A stretch of DNA of 64,000 nucleotides from an uncultured Christensenellaceae bacterium (GTDB lineage Bacteria; Bacillota; Clostridia; Christensenellales; UBA3700). The notes beneath the pieces were generated by a model. That model worked only from the letters and a program-made list of their open reading frames with translations. It was not told the origin of the DNA and searched no databases. Each line of letters starts with the position of its first letter. Position 1 is the stretch's first letter. The stretch is from positions 1-64,000 of the forward strand of contig CALWHE010000008.1 in the NCBI GenBank assembly GCA_944380295.1, given 5' to 3'. Shown one piece after another: positions 7,866-16,290 of this stretch. The position numbers were made by a program, and so were the translations under genes.

Positions 7866-9452
7866 ATGATGCGGATAAAACGCATATTTATAGGGATGGT
7901 GATATTGCTTATATGTCTCTGTCCCTATATTTTATGCGGCTGTGAGGAAGGCGATCCGGAGCGGGAAGAGGAGACGATCGTGCAGCCGGACGTTCCCGAG
8001 GCGCCGGAGATCTCGCCGGAAGAGTATACGGTCACTTTTATATTTTTGAACGGAGAAAGCACGCACGAGGTTTATGAGGAAGGCGCGGCGCTGGAATATC
8101 CCGAACCCAAAGAATATGCGGGATATGTGTTCCGGGAATGGGAAGTAAGGGACGCCGCCGGGGAGATAACGGAAGGCGTGGAGGTGGTCGTGGGGGATAT
8201 GGAATGCACGGCGAAATATGCGCGGCGGTGCGAGATAGTGGTGAAGATAGATTTGGAAGAGGGAGCGGAGATAGAAAGAAGATATGAGTGCGCGGAAGGG
8301 GGATTGCTGTCTTCCGCGGTGGATATGGAAAAGGTGGAGGAGCTGTTGCCGGAAGGGTATGAGATAAAGGGGGAGTATGCCGCAGACAGCGATTACGATA
8401 TCATAGTGAACGCGGATACGGAGCTAAGGCTGGAAGCGTATAAGCGGAGATACACCATTGCCTTACATGTAAACGAACCACAGACGGAGTATATAGACGA
8501 GATAAAGCACGGGGATATACCGGAATTGCCGCAATGTTATGCGAAAGGTCTTTTGTTTACGGGCTGGTATACGGACGAAGAGTGCACGCACAAGTATGAA
8601 CGGCAGGGCGTCTGCGGAAATACACACCTTTATGCGGGCTGGGAAGAGATAGGCGAAGACACGATCATAGAGATAAACAGCGAAGAAGATATAGAGATAT
8701 TGAGATGTAACCCCGATGCGAAATATATCGTGAACAACGCGCAGGCGCTGGCATTGCTGGCAGGCAGCGATATAGTATTCACGGGCGAATTGGACGGGAA
8801 AGGCGGCACGGTGAGGTTGCAAAACCAAGCGCTGTTCAAGGAAAATCGCGGGATCGTAAGAAATCTGCATATAGAAGCGGAAGCGGATAACGCGCAAGCC
8901 GTTACGGATATGTCAAAAGAGGAGAAAAACGGCGGCACGGCGTTCGGCGCGATATGCGGAGTAAACTTCGGCACATTGGAAAACATAAGCATAAGCGGGA
9001 ATATCCATGCGGCAGCGATAAATTATTTTGGCGGCATATGCGGAGTGAACAAGGGGAAGATAACGGGGATAACGCTTGATCTCAACATGACCGCGGAAGG
9101 AGTGAGTGAAGGGACTGGCGGGATAGCCGGCATGGAGAATGGCGGAGAAATATCCGGCGTGACGGGCAGCGTTGAGATAACTTCGAGCGGGGAGAGATCG
9201 GTAGCCGGCGGCTTGATAGGCACGATCACGGGCGGCGAGAACAAGATATCCGATGTAAACTTGACCGCGAAAATAAGTGCGAAGAATGCGGGCGGCATAG
9301 CCGGCGAAAACACGATGGGAGAGCTTGTGTTATCCGGAGCCATTGAGGTGGCCACCAATGTGGAAGAGGGAAAATACAGCGGACCGATATTGGGGTTCGG
9401 GAAAGATTTTATCGAGGACGGCGCGGAGATCTCGATAACCAAAATCGAATAA
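7866..9452 (+). CDS. Surface lipoprotein with InlB-type and GLUG-like repeats
   Basis: Probable cell-surface lipoprotein, 528 residues. A hydrophobic signal peptide ends in a lipobox (ILCGC, Cys about 26). After an acidic stalk come Listeria-Bacteroides (InlB B-type) repeat segments, best seen as LLFTGWYTDEECTHKYE...LYAGW around 240-275. The C-terminal part from about 350 is glycine-rich with GLUG-like units (FGGICGVNKGKITGIT, GTGGIAGMENGGEISGV, VAGGLIGTITGG), predicting a right-handed beta-helix. Such proteins usually serve in adhesion or host contact; that role is inference. Codon use is richer in ATA and AGA/AGG and poorer in GC-rich codons than neighbouring genes, hinting at separate ancestry. 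The start could also be the next ATG. Confidence 0.8.
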   Translation: MMRIKRIFIGMVILLICLCPYILCGCEEGDPEREEETIVQPDVPEAPEISPEEYTVTFIFLNGESTHEVYEEGAALEYPEPKEYAGYVFREWEVRDAAGEITEGVEVVVGDMECTAKYARRCEIVVKIDLEEGAEIERRYECAEGGLLSSAVDMEKVEELLPEGYEIKGEYAADSDYDIIVNADTELRLEAYKRRYTIALHVNEPQTEYIDEIKHGDIPELPQCYAKGLLFTGWYTDEECTHKYERQGVCGNTHLYAGWEEIGEDTIIEINSEEDIEILRCNPDAKYIVNNAQALALLAGSDIVFTGELDGKGGTVRLQNQALFKENRGIVRNLHIEAEADNAQAVTDMSKEEKNGGTAFGAICGVNFGTLENISISGNIHAAAINYFGGICGVNKGKITGITLDLNMTAEGVSEGTGGIAGMENGGEISGVTGSVEITSSGERSVAGGLIGTITGGENKISDVNLTAKISAKNAGGIAGENTMGELVLSGAIEVATNVEEGKYSGPILGFGKDFIEDGAEISITKIE

Positions 9453-9484
9453 ACAAAGCGGAAAGCAAAAAGTTGCTCGCAATG

Positions 9485-9530
9485 ATATGCACCCCAAAAG
9501 TTTATCCGACTTTTTGGGTGGGGTGCATAT
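9485..9530. repeat. Long inverted repeat between convergent genes
   Basis: ATATGCACCCC (9485-9495) pairs perfectly with GGGGTGCATAT (9520-9530); inside, AAAAGT pairs with ACTTTT. It may act as a bidirectional terminator. The sequence GCACCCCAAAAGT resembles terminal repeats of IS3-family elements joined end to end, but no transposase is present. Confidence 0.65.
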
Positions 9531-9552
9531 TATGCCCTTTTTTATGCGCAGC

Positions 9553-11037
9553 TTATTTTATATAGAGGTCTTTGCTTGCGAATTCCGGTTCGCAGGTGAT
9601 GTTCACGCCCATCTTGCGCATAACGCCCATGTCAGTATCGTTGAGCATGCAAGAACCGTGCGCTTCCAGACCGCGCAATTTGGGTAGCATGTCCAGCGCC
9701 GTTTGCGCCATGGGGTTGGTGGCGGCGCAAATGCTGAGCGCGGTGAGCACGTCGTAAAGATTGAGCTTGTCCTTGTCCGCCTTAAAGACGTCTTTTTTCA
9801 GGCTTTTGATGGGTTCGAGGACGATGGGCAGCAAAAGCAGCATTTTGTCGTCTATGCCGGCGAGCGCCTTGACGGAATTGAGCACGCACGCGGAGCACGC
9901 CGTCATCAAAGAGGTGGTTCTGCCCGTGATGAATCTGCCGTCTTCCAGCTGGATCGCCACCGCGCTTTCACCCGAGAGCGCCGCTTTTTCCAGCGCCGGT
10001 TTCACCACTTTTCTGTCTTCGAGAGAAAGTTTGCTCTCGTTCAATAAAAGCATGATTCGCTGCGGCACGGAAGAGTCGCACAAACCCTGCTTATAGTCGC
10101 AGGCGGCTTTGTAATACCGTCTGATCATCTCCTGGTTGGCGGCATAGCGCACCGCTTCGTCGTCCGTGATGGCAAAGCCCGCCATGTTCACGCCCATATC
10201 GGTGGGGGAGCGGTAGAGATTTTCATCGCCCGTTATCTTGGTGAGTATGGAACGCACGATGGGGAAGCATTCTATGTCGCGGTTATAATTCACGGCGGTC
10301 TCGCCGTAGGCTTCCAAATGGTAAGGGTCTATCATGTTCACGTCGCCCAGATCCGCCGTTGCCGCCTCATACGCCACGTTTACCGGGTGTTTGAGCGGCA
10401 GGTTCCATACGGGGAAAGTCTCGAATTTGGCGTAGCCCGCCTTCACGCCGCGCTTATACTCGTGATAGAGCTGCGAAAGGCAGGTGGCAAGTTTGCCGCT
10501 TCCCGGTCCCGGCGCGGTGATGACCACAAGCGGTTTGGTGGTTTCTATGTAAGGATTGGCGCCGTAACCTTCATCGCTGACGATGGTGTTCACGTCCGTG
10601 GGATAGCCCTTGGTCTTGCGGTGGATATACACCTTTTCGCCGCGACGTTCCAGTTTGCGCACAAAAACGTCCGCCGCCGCCTGATTTTCGTATTGCGTGA
10701 CCACCACGGAATTGATGGATATGCCTATCTTGCGTATCTTGTCCACCAAACGCAGCACATCCATATCGTAAGTGATGCCGAAGTCCGCGCGTATTTTGTT
10801 GCGCTCGATGTCGCCCGCGCTGACCACAAAAACTATCTCCGTCTTGTCTTTGAGCGCGCGCAAAATGTTTATTTTGGCATTATAGGCAAACCCGGGCAGC
10901 ACACGCGAAGCGTGCATATCGTCGAACAGCTTGCCGCCGAATTCCAAATAGAGCTTATTGTTGAATTTTTCTATGCGCTGCAAGATCTTTTCCGTTTGCA
11001 GCTTGGCATACAGGTTGCTGTCAAATCCTTTTTTCAT
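9553..11037 (-). CDS. DUF1846 (UPF0371) family protein
   Basis: 494-residue cytosolic protein of the conserved DUF1846 family, whose function is not firmly established. Family hallmarks are the N-terminal GFDSNLYAKLQTEKIL and FGGKLFDDMHASRVLPGF, the P-loop-like APGPGSGKLATCLSQLYHE, HPVNVAYEAATADLGD, and the C-terminal LRGLEAHGSCML. The length matches the family (about 490-500). The start MKKGFDSN is chosen because GAGGCG precedes it by about 9 nt and family members begin this way. It stands alone, convergent with the lipoprotein gene. Confidence 0.9.
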   Translation of the reverse strand: MKKGFDSNLYAKLQTEKILQRIEKFNNKLYLEFGGKLFDDMHASRVLPGFAYNAKINILRALKDKTEIVFVVSAGDIERNKIRADFGITYDMDVLRLVDKIRKIGISINSVVVTQYENQAAADVFVRKLERRGEKVYIHRKTKGYPTDVNTIVSDEGYGANPYIETTKPLVVITAPGPGSGKLATCLSQLYHEYKRGVKAGYAKFETFPVWNLPLKHPVNVAYEAATADLGDVNMIDPYHLEAYGETAVNYNRDIECFPIVRSILTKITGDENLYRSPTDMGVNMAGFAITDDEAVRYAANQEMIRRYYKAACDYKQGLCDSSVPQRIMLLLNESKLSLEDRKVVKPALEKAALSGESAVAIQLEDGRFITGRTTSLMTACSACVLNSVKALAGIDDKMLLLLPIVLEPIKSLKKDVFKADKDKLNLYDVLTALSICAATNPMAQTALDMLPKLRGLEAHGSCMLNDTDMGVMRKMGVNITCEPEFASKDLYIK

Positions 11038-11373
11038 TTGCGTCGCCTCACAAAACTTTACGATAATTGTATCACACCCGCGCCGCCGTGCGCAAGAAAA
11101 AAACAATTATCCGCCGCCGCTAAACGCAAAATATTTTTCACGGGAAAGGATCGTAACGGTCGATTACCTGGGTGTTCAACAGCGGAAATTATTTTCTCAA
11201 ATAGATATCAATATTGTCACGACAGAACTTCTAAAAAGTTTTTCGATCGTCATATCAAAATCGACGGACATTTTTAGCGTTAGAAAGCAATATTTTCAAT
11301 ACATTAGTCGGTTGCAAAAAAGTTGATAATTTGCCGGTAAGTGATATATAGATAAAAACTCAAAAAAGTCAGC
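11038..11373. other. Intergenic stretch with nothing recognised
   Basis: No convincing gene, RNA or repeat is seen between the DUF1846 start and the BofA-like stop; short frames here have no ribosome site. The promoter of the DUF1846 gene must lie at its left end but is not clear. Confidence 0.5.
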
Positions 11374-11607
11374 TCACAGCAGATAGAAAAACGCGCCGGC
11401 GATCCCGGCGGCTCCGCACAGCGCCACCGCCCAGGCGGGGAGGAAGACGCCTGCCGCCATGGGGATAAGAGCCACGGCGGCGCCCAGCAGGCAGTTGAGC
11501 AACACGCAAAAGACCGTCTTTTTGCGTGCGCCGAAAATAAAGCAGGGCAGTAGCGCGGCGGCGGCGCCCAGGGCGAGAAGCAGCAGGTATTCGAGCGGAG
11601 TTCGCAT
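11374..11607 (-). CDS. BofA-like small membrane protein
   Basis: 77 residues with two to three hydrophobic segments (about 7-25, 32-50, 54-76). The arrangement LLNCLLGAAVALI then a short LP-containing turn and VALCGAAGIAGAFFYLL resembles BofA, the membrane protein that holds back pro-sigma-K processing until engulfment. That would fit the sporulation genes in this window. The match is judged by eye and the protein is short, so an unrelated membrane peptide is possible. There is no Shine-Dalgarno; a poor -10-like TATCGA lies 6 nt before the ATG. The usual recR neighbour is absent. Confidence 0.45.
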   Translation of the reverse strand: MRTPLEYLLLLALGAAAALLPCFIFGARKKTVFCVLLNCLLGAAVALIPMAAGVFLPAWAVALCGAAGIAGAFFYLL

Positions 11608-11897
11608 ATAAAATCGATATGCGCAAAGCTTGGGAAAAATGCGCAAAAGCAAGGGCAGGGGCGAAAAAAACGGCGGCAAACGGCAGGGCGCGGATGGTGA
11701 GAGAGAACGAGTGCGGGCGTGGTGCGGGCGGAGAGAAAGCGCGCAAAAAGACGGCGCGGGAGTGGTCGTTAAGAAAAAGAGAGTTCTGGCATGGCGCGGG
11801 CAGGGAGAAAGTGTGTAAAAAGATCGGCGCGGGAGTGGGCGTGGAGCGGTGGAAAGGTCTGGCGCATAAAATAAATGCGCGGCGCGCCCGCGAAAGA

Positions 11898-11926
11898 TTG
11901 ACAATTTGCAGGCAAACGGCTATGAT
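11898..11926 (+). promoter_or_regulatory. Promoter of the ApgM-type mutase operon
   Basis: TTGACA (11898-11903), 17-bp spacer, TATGAT (11921-11926), about 70 bp before the ATG at 11995. The preceding 11608-11897 contains no gene that can be supported. Confidence 0.75.
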
Positions 11927-11994
11927 ATTTTTGAAAAAGCATATCGATCGCGGCGCGCGCGTGCACAAAGGCGGCGCGGCGAAGGGAGAAGAAG

Positions 11995-13200
11995 ATGAAA
12001 TACGTGGTTATTTTGGGTGACGGCATGGCAGATCACCCCGTGGACGAGCTGGGCGGCAAAACGCCCTTGCAAGTGGCAAACAAACCCAACATAGACAGGC
12101 TTTCCCGTTTGGGCGAGTTGGGGCTGGTAAAAACGGTGCCGGAGGGCATGAAGCCGGGCAGCGACGTTGCCAATCTTGCCGTTATGGGATACGATCCGCA
12201 AAAGTGTTACACGGGCAGATCGCCTCTGGAAGCGTTGAGCATGGGCGTGAAGATGGCAGACGACGATCTTGCCGTGCGCTGCAATCTGGTCACGCTTTCG
12301 GGCGAGGAGAGATATGAAGACAAGACGATGGTGGATTATTCGGGCGGAGAGATAAGCACGCCGGAGGCTGCCGAACTGATGGCGGCGGTGCGCGCGGAAT
12401 TCGGCGATGAGCTGCACGAGTTTATTGCCGGCGTGAGTTATCGTCATTGCATGATCAGGCATCATTCCGCCACGGGCACGACCTACACTCCGCCGCACGA
12501 CATCTCCGACAAGCCGATAAAAGGACATTTGCCCGGCGGCAGATACGGGGAAGAAGTGCTTGCCATGATGAAGCGTTCGTATGAGATATTAAAGGACCAC
12601 CCCGTGAACAAAAAGCGCGAGGCGGAAGGCAAGCGCCCGGCTAACTCCATTTGGCTGTGGGGAGAGGGCACGCGGCCGGCGCTGGAAAATTTTGAGCGGC
12701 GCTGGGGCATAAAAGGCGCGGTCATTTCCGCCGTGGATCTGGTGAAAGGCATAGGCATGGGCGCGGGTATGCAGGTGATAGAGGTGAAAGGCGCAACGGC
12801 GGATTATCACACCAACTTTGCCGGCAAGGCGCAGGCGGCGCTGGACGCGCTCAAAGAGCGGGATTATGTGTATATCCACATGGAAGCGCCGGACGAATGC
12901 GGGCACCAGGGGGATCTGGCGCACAAGATATATTCCATTGAACAAATCGATGAAAAAGTGGTAAAATATATCGTGGAGAGGCTGGACGCGGGCAAAGAAG
13001 ATTATTCGCTGCTCATCATGCCCGACCACCCCACGCCGCTCAAATTGAAGACGCACGTGAGCGATCCCGTGCCCTATGTGCTTTATCGCAGGGGAGATAA
13101 GGGCAGCGGCATGGCATATTGTGAAGAAAACGCCGCCAAAGGCGGAATATATTACGCATCGGGGGAGGCTTTGGCAAAGCATTTCCTTCAAGGCAGGTAA
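11995..13200 (+). CDS. ApgM-type cofactor-independent phosphoglycerate mutase or homoserine kinase
   Basis: Alkaline-phosphatase-superfamily enzyme, 401 residues, of the archaeal-type phosphoglycerate mutase family (COG3635). Seen: N-terminal YVVILGDGMADHPVDELGGK, the nucleophile region MKPGSDVANLAVMGYDP, HHSATGTTYTPPHD, YVYIHMEAPDECGHQGD and MPDHPTPLKLKTH with metal ligands. Bacterial members are often annotated as mutase, but some replace homoserine kinase in threonine synthesis. Since a canonical GpmI is encoded at 40290, the homoserine kinase role deserves weight here. GGGAGAAG precedes the ATG. The next gene starts 2 nt after the stop, so the two form an operon. Confidence 0.85.
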   Translation: MKYVVILGDGMADHPVDELGGKTPLQVANKPNIDRLSRLGELGLVKTVPEGMKPGSDVANLAVMGYDPQKCYTGRSPLEALSMGVKMADDDLAVRCNLVTLSGEERYEDKTMVDYSGGEISTPEAAELMAAVRAEFGDELHEFIAGVSYRHCMIRHHSATGTTYTPPHDISDKPIKGHLPGGRYGEEVLAMMKRSYEILKDHPVNKKREAEGKRPANSIWLWGEGTRPALENFERRWGIKGAVISAVDLVKGIGMGAGMQVIEVKGATADYHTNFAGKAQAALDALKERDYVYIHMEAPDECGHQGDLAHKIYSIEQIDEKVVKYIVERLDAGKEDYSLLIMPDHPTPLKLKTHVSDPVPYVLYRRGDKGSGMAYCEENAAKGGIYYASGEALAKHFLQGR

Positions 13201-13202
13201 AA

Positions 13203-15203
13203 ATGAAAAGACGCAACAGAAAACCGGACAATTCTTTCGGCGCGCTCTTCGGCACGCAGGAACAGGATGCGGAACAGACGGAAGAAGTGATGCCTCCGGC
13301 AGAACTTCCCGCAGAAGAAGAGGCGGCGAAGGCGGAAGAGGCGCAAGCGCCCGAAGAAGAGCCGCCCGTGATCGGCGACGGCGAAGAAGAGGCAGAGCCG
13401 GCGCGGGAAGAGGAAGCTGCGGAAGACGCCACCGCGCAGGAAGAGGAGCGGATAATAGAAGAAGACGCTCCGCCGCAGGAAACGGGCGACAAGCCGCGCC
13501 GCGGCAAGGTGAAAGAGCCGATGCCGCGCAAGAAAAAGGTGATCATAGGCGTGATAGCCGCCGTGCTTGCCGTGGCGGTGATCGCGGCGGTGGTGGTGCC
13601 GGTGGCGCTGTTTTTCAGCCGCAACCACACGGTGTCTTCCGCGGAAGATCTGCTTGCCGTGGAGTGGGATAAGCTGAACGGCAAGGCGGTGTATCTGCAA
13701 AAAGACATTGCCGTGGAGGGTGATCTGGAGATCCCCGCCGGGGCGGTGGTGGACTTGCACGGGCACACTCTTAGCGTGGGCGGCGCGCTCAAAATAAGCG
13801 GCGGCACGGTGCAGATAGGCACGGTGTCCGGGGACGGATTCAATGAAAAGGGCGCGCTCAGCGCGGCTTCTTTGCAGGCGGACGACGCGGGCAGCGGCGT
13901 GGAACTTTTTGCGGACACTTCTTTGGGCGACGGTGCCGTGAATGCGGGAGTGTTCCGTGTGGCGCGCGCTCTGACTTTGGAAGGCACGCTGGCGGTGAGT
14001 GCGGATAACGCTTATATCGAAGGCAGCGTGAACGGCGGAGAAAACGCACTGCTCACCTTCACGGGCGGCAGAGCAAAGATAAGCGGCAGCGTTGCCGTGC
14101 ATATGATGGCGCAGGGCGGCGTGTATGCGGAAGTGGAAGGCGGCGCGGCGGACATCACGGCGGACGGGCAGTCTTACGTGGTCCTTTCCGGCAGCGCGGC
14201 GTCCGTGACGGGCGGCAAGGGCGTGCTGGCGCTGAAAAACTTCCGCTGCGATCTGTTTATCGGCATGGAAAGGCTGGGCGTATTCGTGCAGTCGTGCACG
14301 GGCAGCGAACGCATGGAAGACGTGGACGACATTTTTTATATAGAGCAGCTGCAAACCCCGCCCGCCGTGCAGGTGGACATACGCGGAGAGAGGGTGATCC
14401 TCACCGTTACGGAAGTGGAACACGCTGCGGAAGCGGACTTTTCTTACCGCGTGGAAGTGAACGGCGAGATTTTTGAAAACGAATATACGGAAGAGATAGA
14501 CATCACGTCCGCCATTCCCGGCGCGGGAGTGTATGACATTTTTGTCATTGCGCAGGGCAACTTCAAGGCGGACAAAGAGGGGAAATACGACATAGATTCC
14601 CTGGACAAGGACGTCTATTATATAGACAGTTATCCCTGCGGCGTGCGCTATGAGCACACCTTCACGCTGGCAACGCCCGACAACCTCAAAGTGACTGAAT
14701 ATGAAGGCGGCGTCCGGCTTTCCTTCAACCCCGTGGCGTTTGCCGATTATTATAATATCTATATCGGCGACGGCGAGGCTGTCCGCAGCGAGGAAAACGA
14801 ATTGGATATCGCGTTCGACAAATTGACGGCGGGCGCCAATTCCATCTATGTGCAGGCGATGAGCGAAAACGAGCAGATACTCTCCTCCGCCCGCGCCCTG
14901 ATAGGTTACGTCAAGTATGAAAAACTTGCCACGCCGGCGGTGAACAAGCCGGTGGTGAACGGCAGAGAAGTGGCGGTGGGCTGGACCAAGACGGAAGGTT
15001 CGCCGGCGCGCATTTTCGAGGTGGTGTTCACTTATAACACCGCGGGTGGTCCGGCGCAAAAAATCGTGCGCACCACCGGCAGCACGCTGACGGTGACGCT
15101 TGACGATATGACGGAAGGCAGCGGCGTGAGTGTGAGCGTAAAGGCGATAGGATACGGCTATTATCTCACCGGCGACGCGGGTGTGAGCACGAGCGAGGGG
15201 TAA
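13203..15203 (+). CDS. Bitopic membrane protein with acidic N-terminus and extracellular repeat region
   Basis: 666 residues, function unknown. A very acidic, Glu/Ala/Pro-rich cytoplasmic tail (1-100) and a basic stretch (99-112) precede one transmembrane helix (about 113-138). The outside part opens with a likely beta-helix or pectate-lyase-like region (VYLQKDIAVEGDLEIPAGAV, DLHGHTLSVGG, then short repeating beta units to about 380) and continues with two to three fibronectin-III-like beta modules (LATPDNLKVTEYEGGVRLSF, KLATPAVNKPVVNGREVAVG). The architecture suggests an envelope-associated structural or anchoring protein. It is in an operon with the ApgM-type enzyme, with no obvious functional link. 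A strong terminator follows. Confidence 0.75.
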   Translation: MKRRNRKPDNSFGALFGTQEQDAEQTEEVMPPAELPAEEEAAKAEEAQAPEEEPPVIGDGEEEAEPAREEEAAEDATAQEEERIIEEDAPPQETGDKPRRGKVKEPMPRKKKVIIGVIAAVLAVAVIAAVVVPVALFFSRNHTVSSAEDLLAVEWDKLNGKAVYLQKDIAVEGDLEIPAGAVVDLHGHTLSVGGALKISGGTVQIGTVSGDGFNEKGALSAASLQADDAGSGVELFADTSLGDGAVNAGVFRVARALTLEGTLAVSADNAYIEGSVNGGENALLTFTGGRAKISGSVAVHMMAQGGVYAEVEGGAADITADGQSYVVLSGSAASVTGGKGVLALKNFRCDLFIGMERLGVFVQSCTGSERMEDVDDIFYIEQLQTPPAVQVDIRGERVILTVTEVEHAAEADFSYRVEVNGEIFENEYTEEIDITSAIPGAGVYDIFVIAQGNFKADKEGKYDIDSLDKDVYYIDSYPCGVRYEHTFTLATPDNLKVTEYEGGVRLSFNPVAFADYYNIYIGDGEAVRSEENELDIAFDKLTAGANSIYVQAMSENEQILSSARALIGYVKYEKLATPAVNKPVVNGREVAVGWTKTEGSPARIFEVVFTYNTAGGPAQKIVRTTGSTLTVTLDDMTEGSGVSVSVKAIGYGYYLTGDAGVSTSEG

Positions 15204-15240
15204 GACGAGCGCGGACAAAACAAACAAAGTAAAAAGAAAA

Positions 15241-15266
15241 GACGGCTGCGGCGCAGCCGTCTTTTT
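15241..15266 (+). terminator. Terminator after the 13203 gene
   Basis: GACGGCTGC-ggc-GCAGCCGTC followed by TTTTT. Confidence 0.92.
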
Positions 15267-15337
15267 GCCGCCGGGGTGCTTTGCGTGCAGAGCTTTTGAA
15301 GGCGCTGCCCGGCGGCGGTGCGATACGATAAAGGATA

Positions 15338-15640
15338 TTACTTTTTGCGGCTCGTAGATTTTGCTATCGAATCGAGAGCCTCCAATCTTGCCGTTTCGCG
15401 TTTCACACAATTAACGAAAAAGTCTTTCAGTTGCCCAACAAGCGCGACGTTGGCGAATATGCGCTGTTTCAACGTCATGTTTTCCTGCATTATCTGCGGA
15501 GGGAGAACGGGCGGCAGAAGAGGACAGTTGGTAAAGAAACGCGTGACGTTTCTGACGCGGCTTTTAAGTTCGGGGGTTTCGAGGAGTTTTAATGCAAATT
15601 CTTCCTTGGTAAAAAATGTCACTATAAATTCCATTGACAT
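15338..15640 (-). CDS. Small hypothetical protein
   Basis: 100 residues, no recognised domain. It is probably real because GGTGGAGGT sits 7 nt before the ATG at 15640 and the product has balanced, soluble-protein composition. The sequence is helical-looking (FTKEEFALKLLETPELKSRV, LKQRIFANVALVGQLKDFF) with a proline-rich turn and a basic C-terminus. It lies alone between two plus-strand genes. A longer reading from 15829 is unlikely because the added residues look non-coding. Confidence 0.6.
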   Translation of the reverse strand: MSMEFIVTFFTKEEFALKLLETPELKSRVRNVTRFFTNCPLLPPVLPPQIMQENMTLKQRIFANVALVGQLKDFFVNCVKRETARLEALDSIAKSTSRKK

Positions 15641-15846
15641 TGTTGTTACCTCCACCTTTTCTGACAATAAGATAAGCCGTTTAATATGGCAATATATGTC
15701 AGTTAAATAAAAATTTTTCGGAAATTTTCGCGCTTTGTTTTCGGATACGGACGCGCTCGCGGTATCATCTGCACGCGCTGCCGTGCGCACAAACGCCGCG
15801 CCGCACATTTTAAGCCGCAATAAAGACATTTTTCACGCAGTCGTGT

Positions 15847-15852
15847 TATAAT
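15847..15852 (+). promoter_or_regulatory. -10 element upstream of truncated phosphoesterase
   Basis: TATAAT, with a weak AAGACA 18 bp upstream (15823-15828). It shows the truncated gene once had its own promoter. Confidence 0.5.
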
Positions 15853-15882
15853 ATCAATATCAAATTAAAAGCGGGGAAAGAT

Positions 15883-16095
15883 ATGAAGAGATTTTCTCTG
15901 ATCGCCGCGGCGGCGATCGTAGTGCTCATCGTAACGCTGACGGCGGTGTTTGCCGGCTGTTACGACAGCACGCAAAAGCAAGGCGACCTGCAAAAGCGCA
16001 CCTCGCTCACCGTGCGTGACGACGGCACTTTTGTCATCATGCAGCTCACCGATCTGCACCTCACCACAGCGCCGTTTTGTTTTCTTCTTATATAA
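15883..16095 (+). pseudogene. Truncated metallophosphoesterase lipoprotein
   Basis: Ribosome site GGGGAAAG and an ATG open a 70-residue frame with a lipoprotein signal peptide (VFAGC, Cys about 26), a linker, and then the start of a calcineurin-like phosphoesterase: GTFVIMQLTDLHLTT, where DLH holds the first metal ligands. Directly after this the frame runs into unrelated residues and stops. The remaining ~250 residues of such an enzyme are not found downstream before the purine permease promoter. A deletion has therefore removed the catalytic body, leaving a likely inactive secreted stub. Confidence 0.75.
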
Positions 16096-16217
16096 AAGGA
16101 TATACCCGCCGCGGGCGTTTGTCAAGGCGCACGGAGAAAAAAGGCATTTGTCTTGCGCGCGCATGTCGCGGCGGCGCCGCGCGGAAGGGCAAATGTATAA
16201 AAATTTTTACATTGGTC

Positions 16218-16246
16218 TTGAAATCGCGGGCGGAATATGGTATTAT
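16218..16246 (+). promoter_or_regulatory. Promoter of the purine permease
   Basis: TTGAAA (16218-16223), 17-bp spacer, TATTAT (16241-16246). The leader is only ~38 nt, too short for a purine riboswitch. Confidence 0.75.
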
Positions 16247-16290
16247 AAACTCAAAGAGGATATTTTCCGCAAAAGAAAAGGAGGTAAGAG

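Noticed and set aside
11369..11968. 199-codon minus-strand frame covering the BofA-like gene
   Set aside because: Proline/arginine-rich reading in another frame. The BofA-like frame gives a coherent membrane protein.
13188..15410. 740-codon minus-strand frame opposite the bitopic membrane protein
   Set aside because: Its histidine- and arginine-rich composition mirrors the plus-strand gene, which has a sensible signal and domain order.
16096..16290. Purine riboswitch before the purine permease
   Set aside because: The promoter leaves a leader of about 38 nt, too short for the aptamer, and the conserved loops are not seen.
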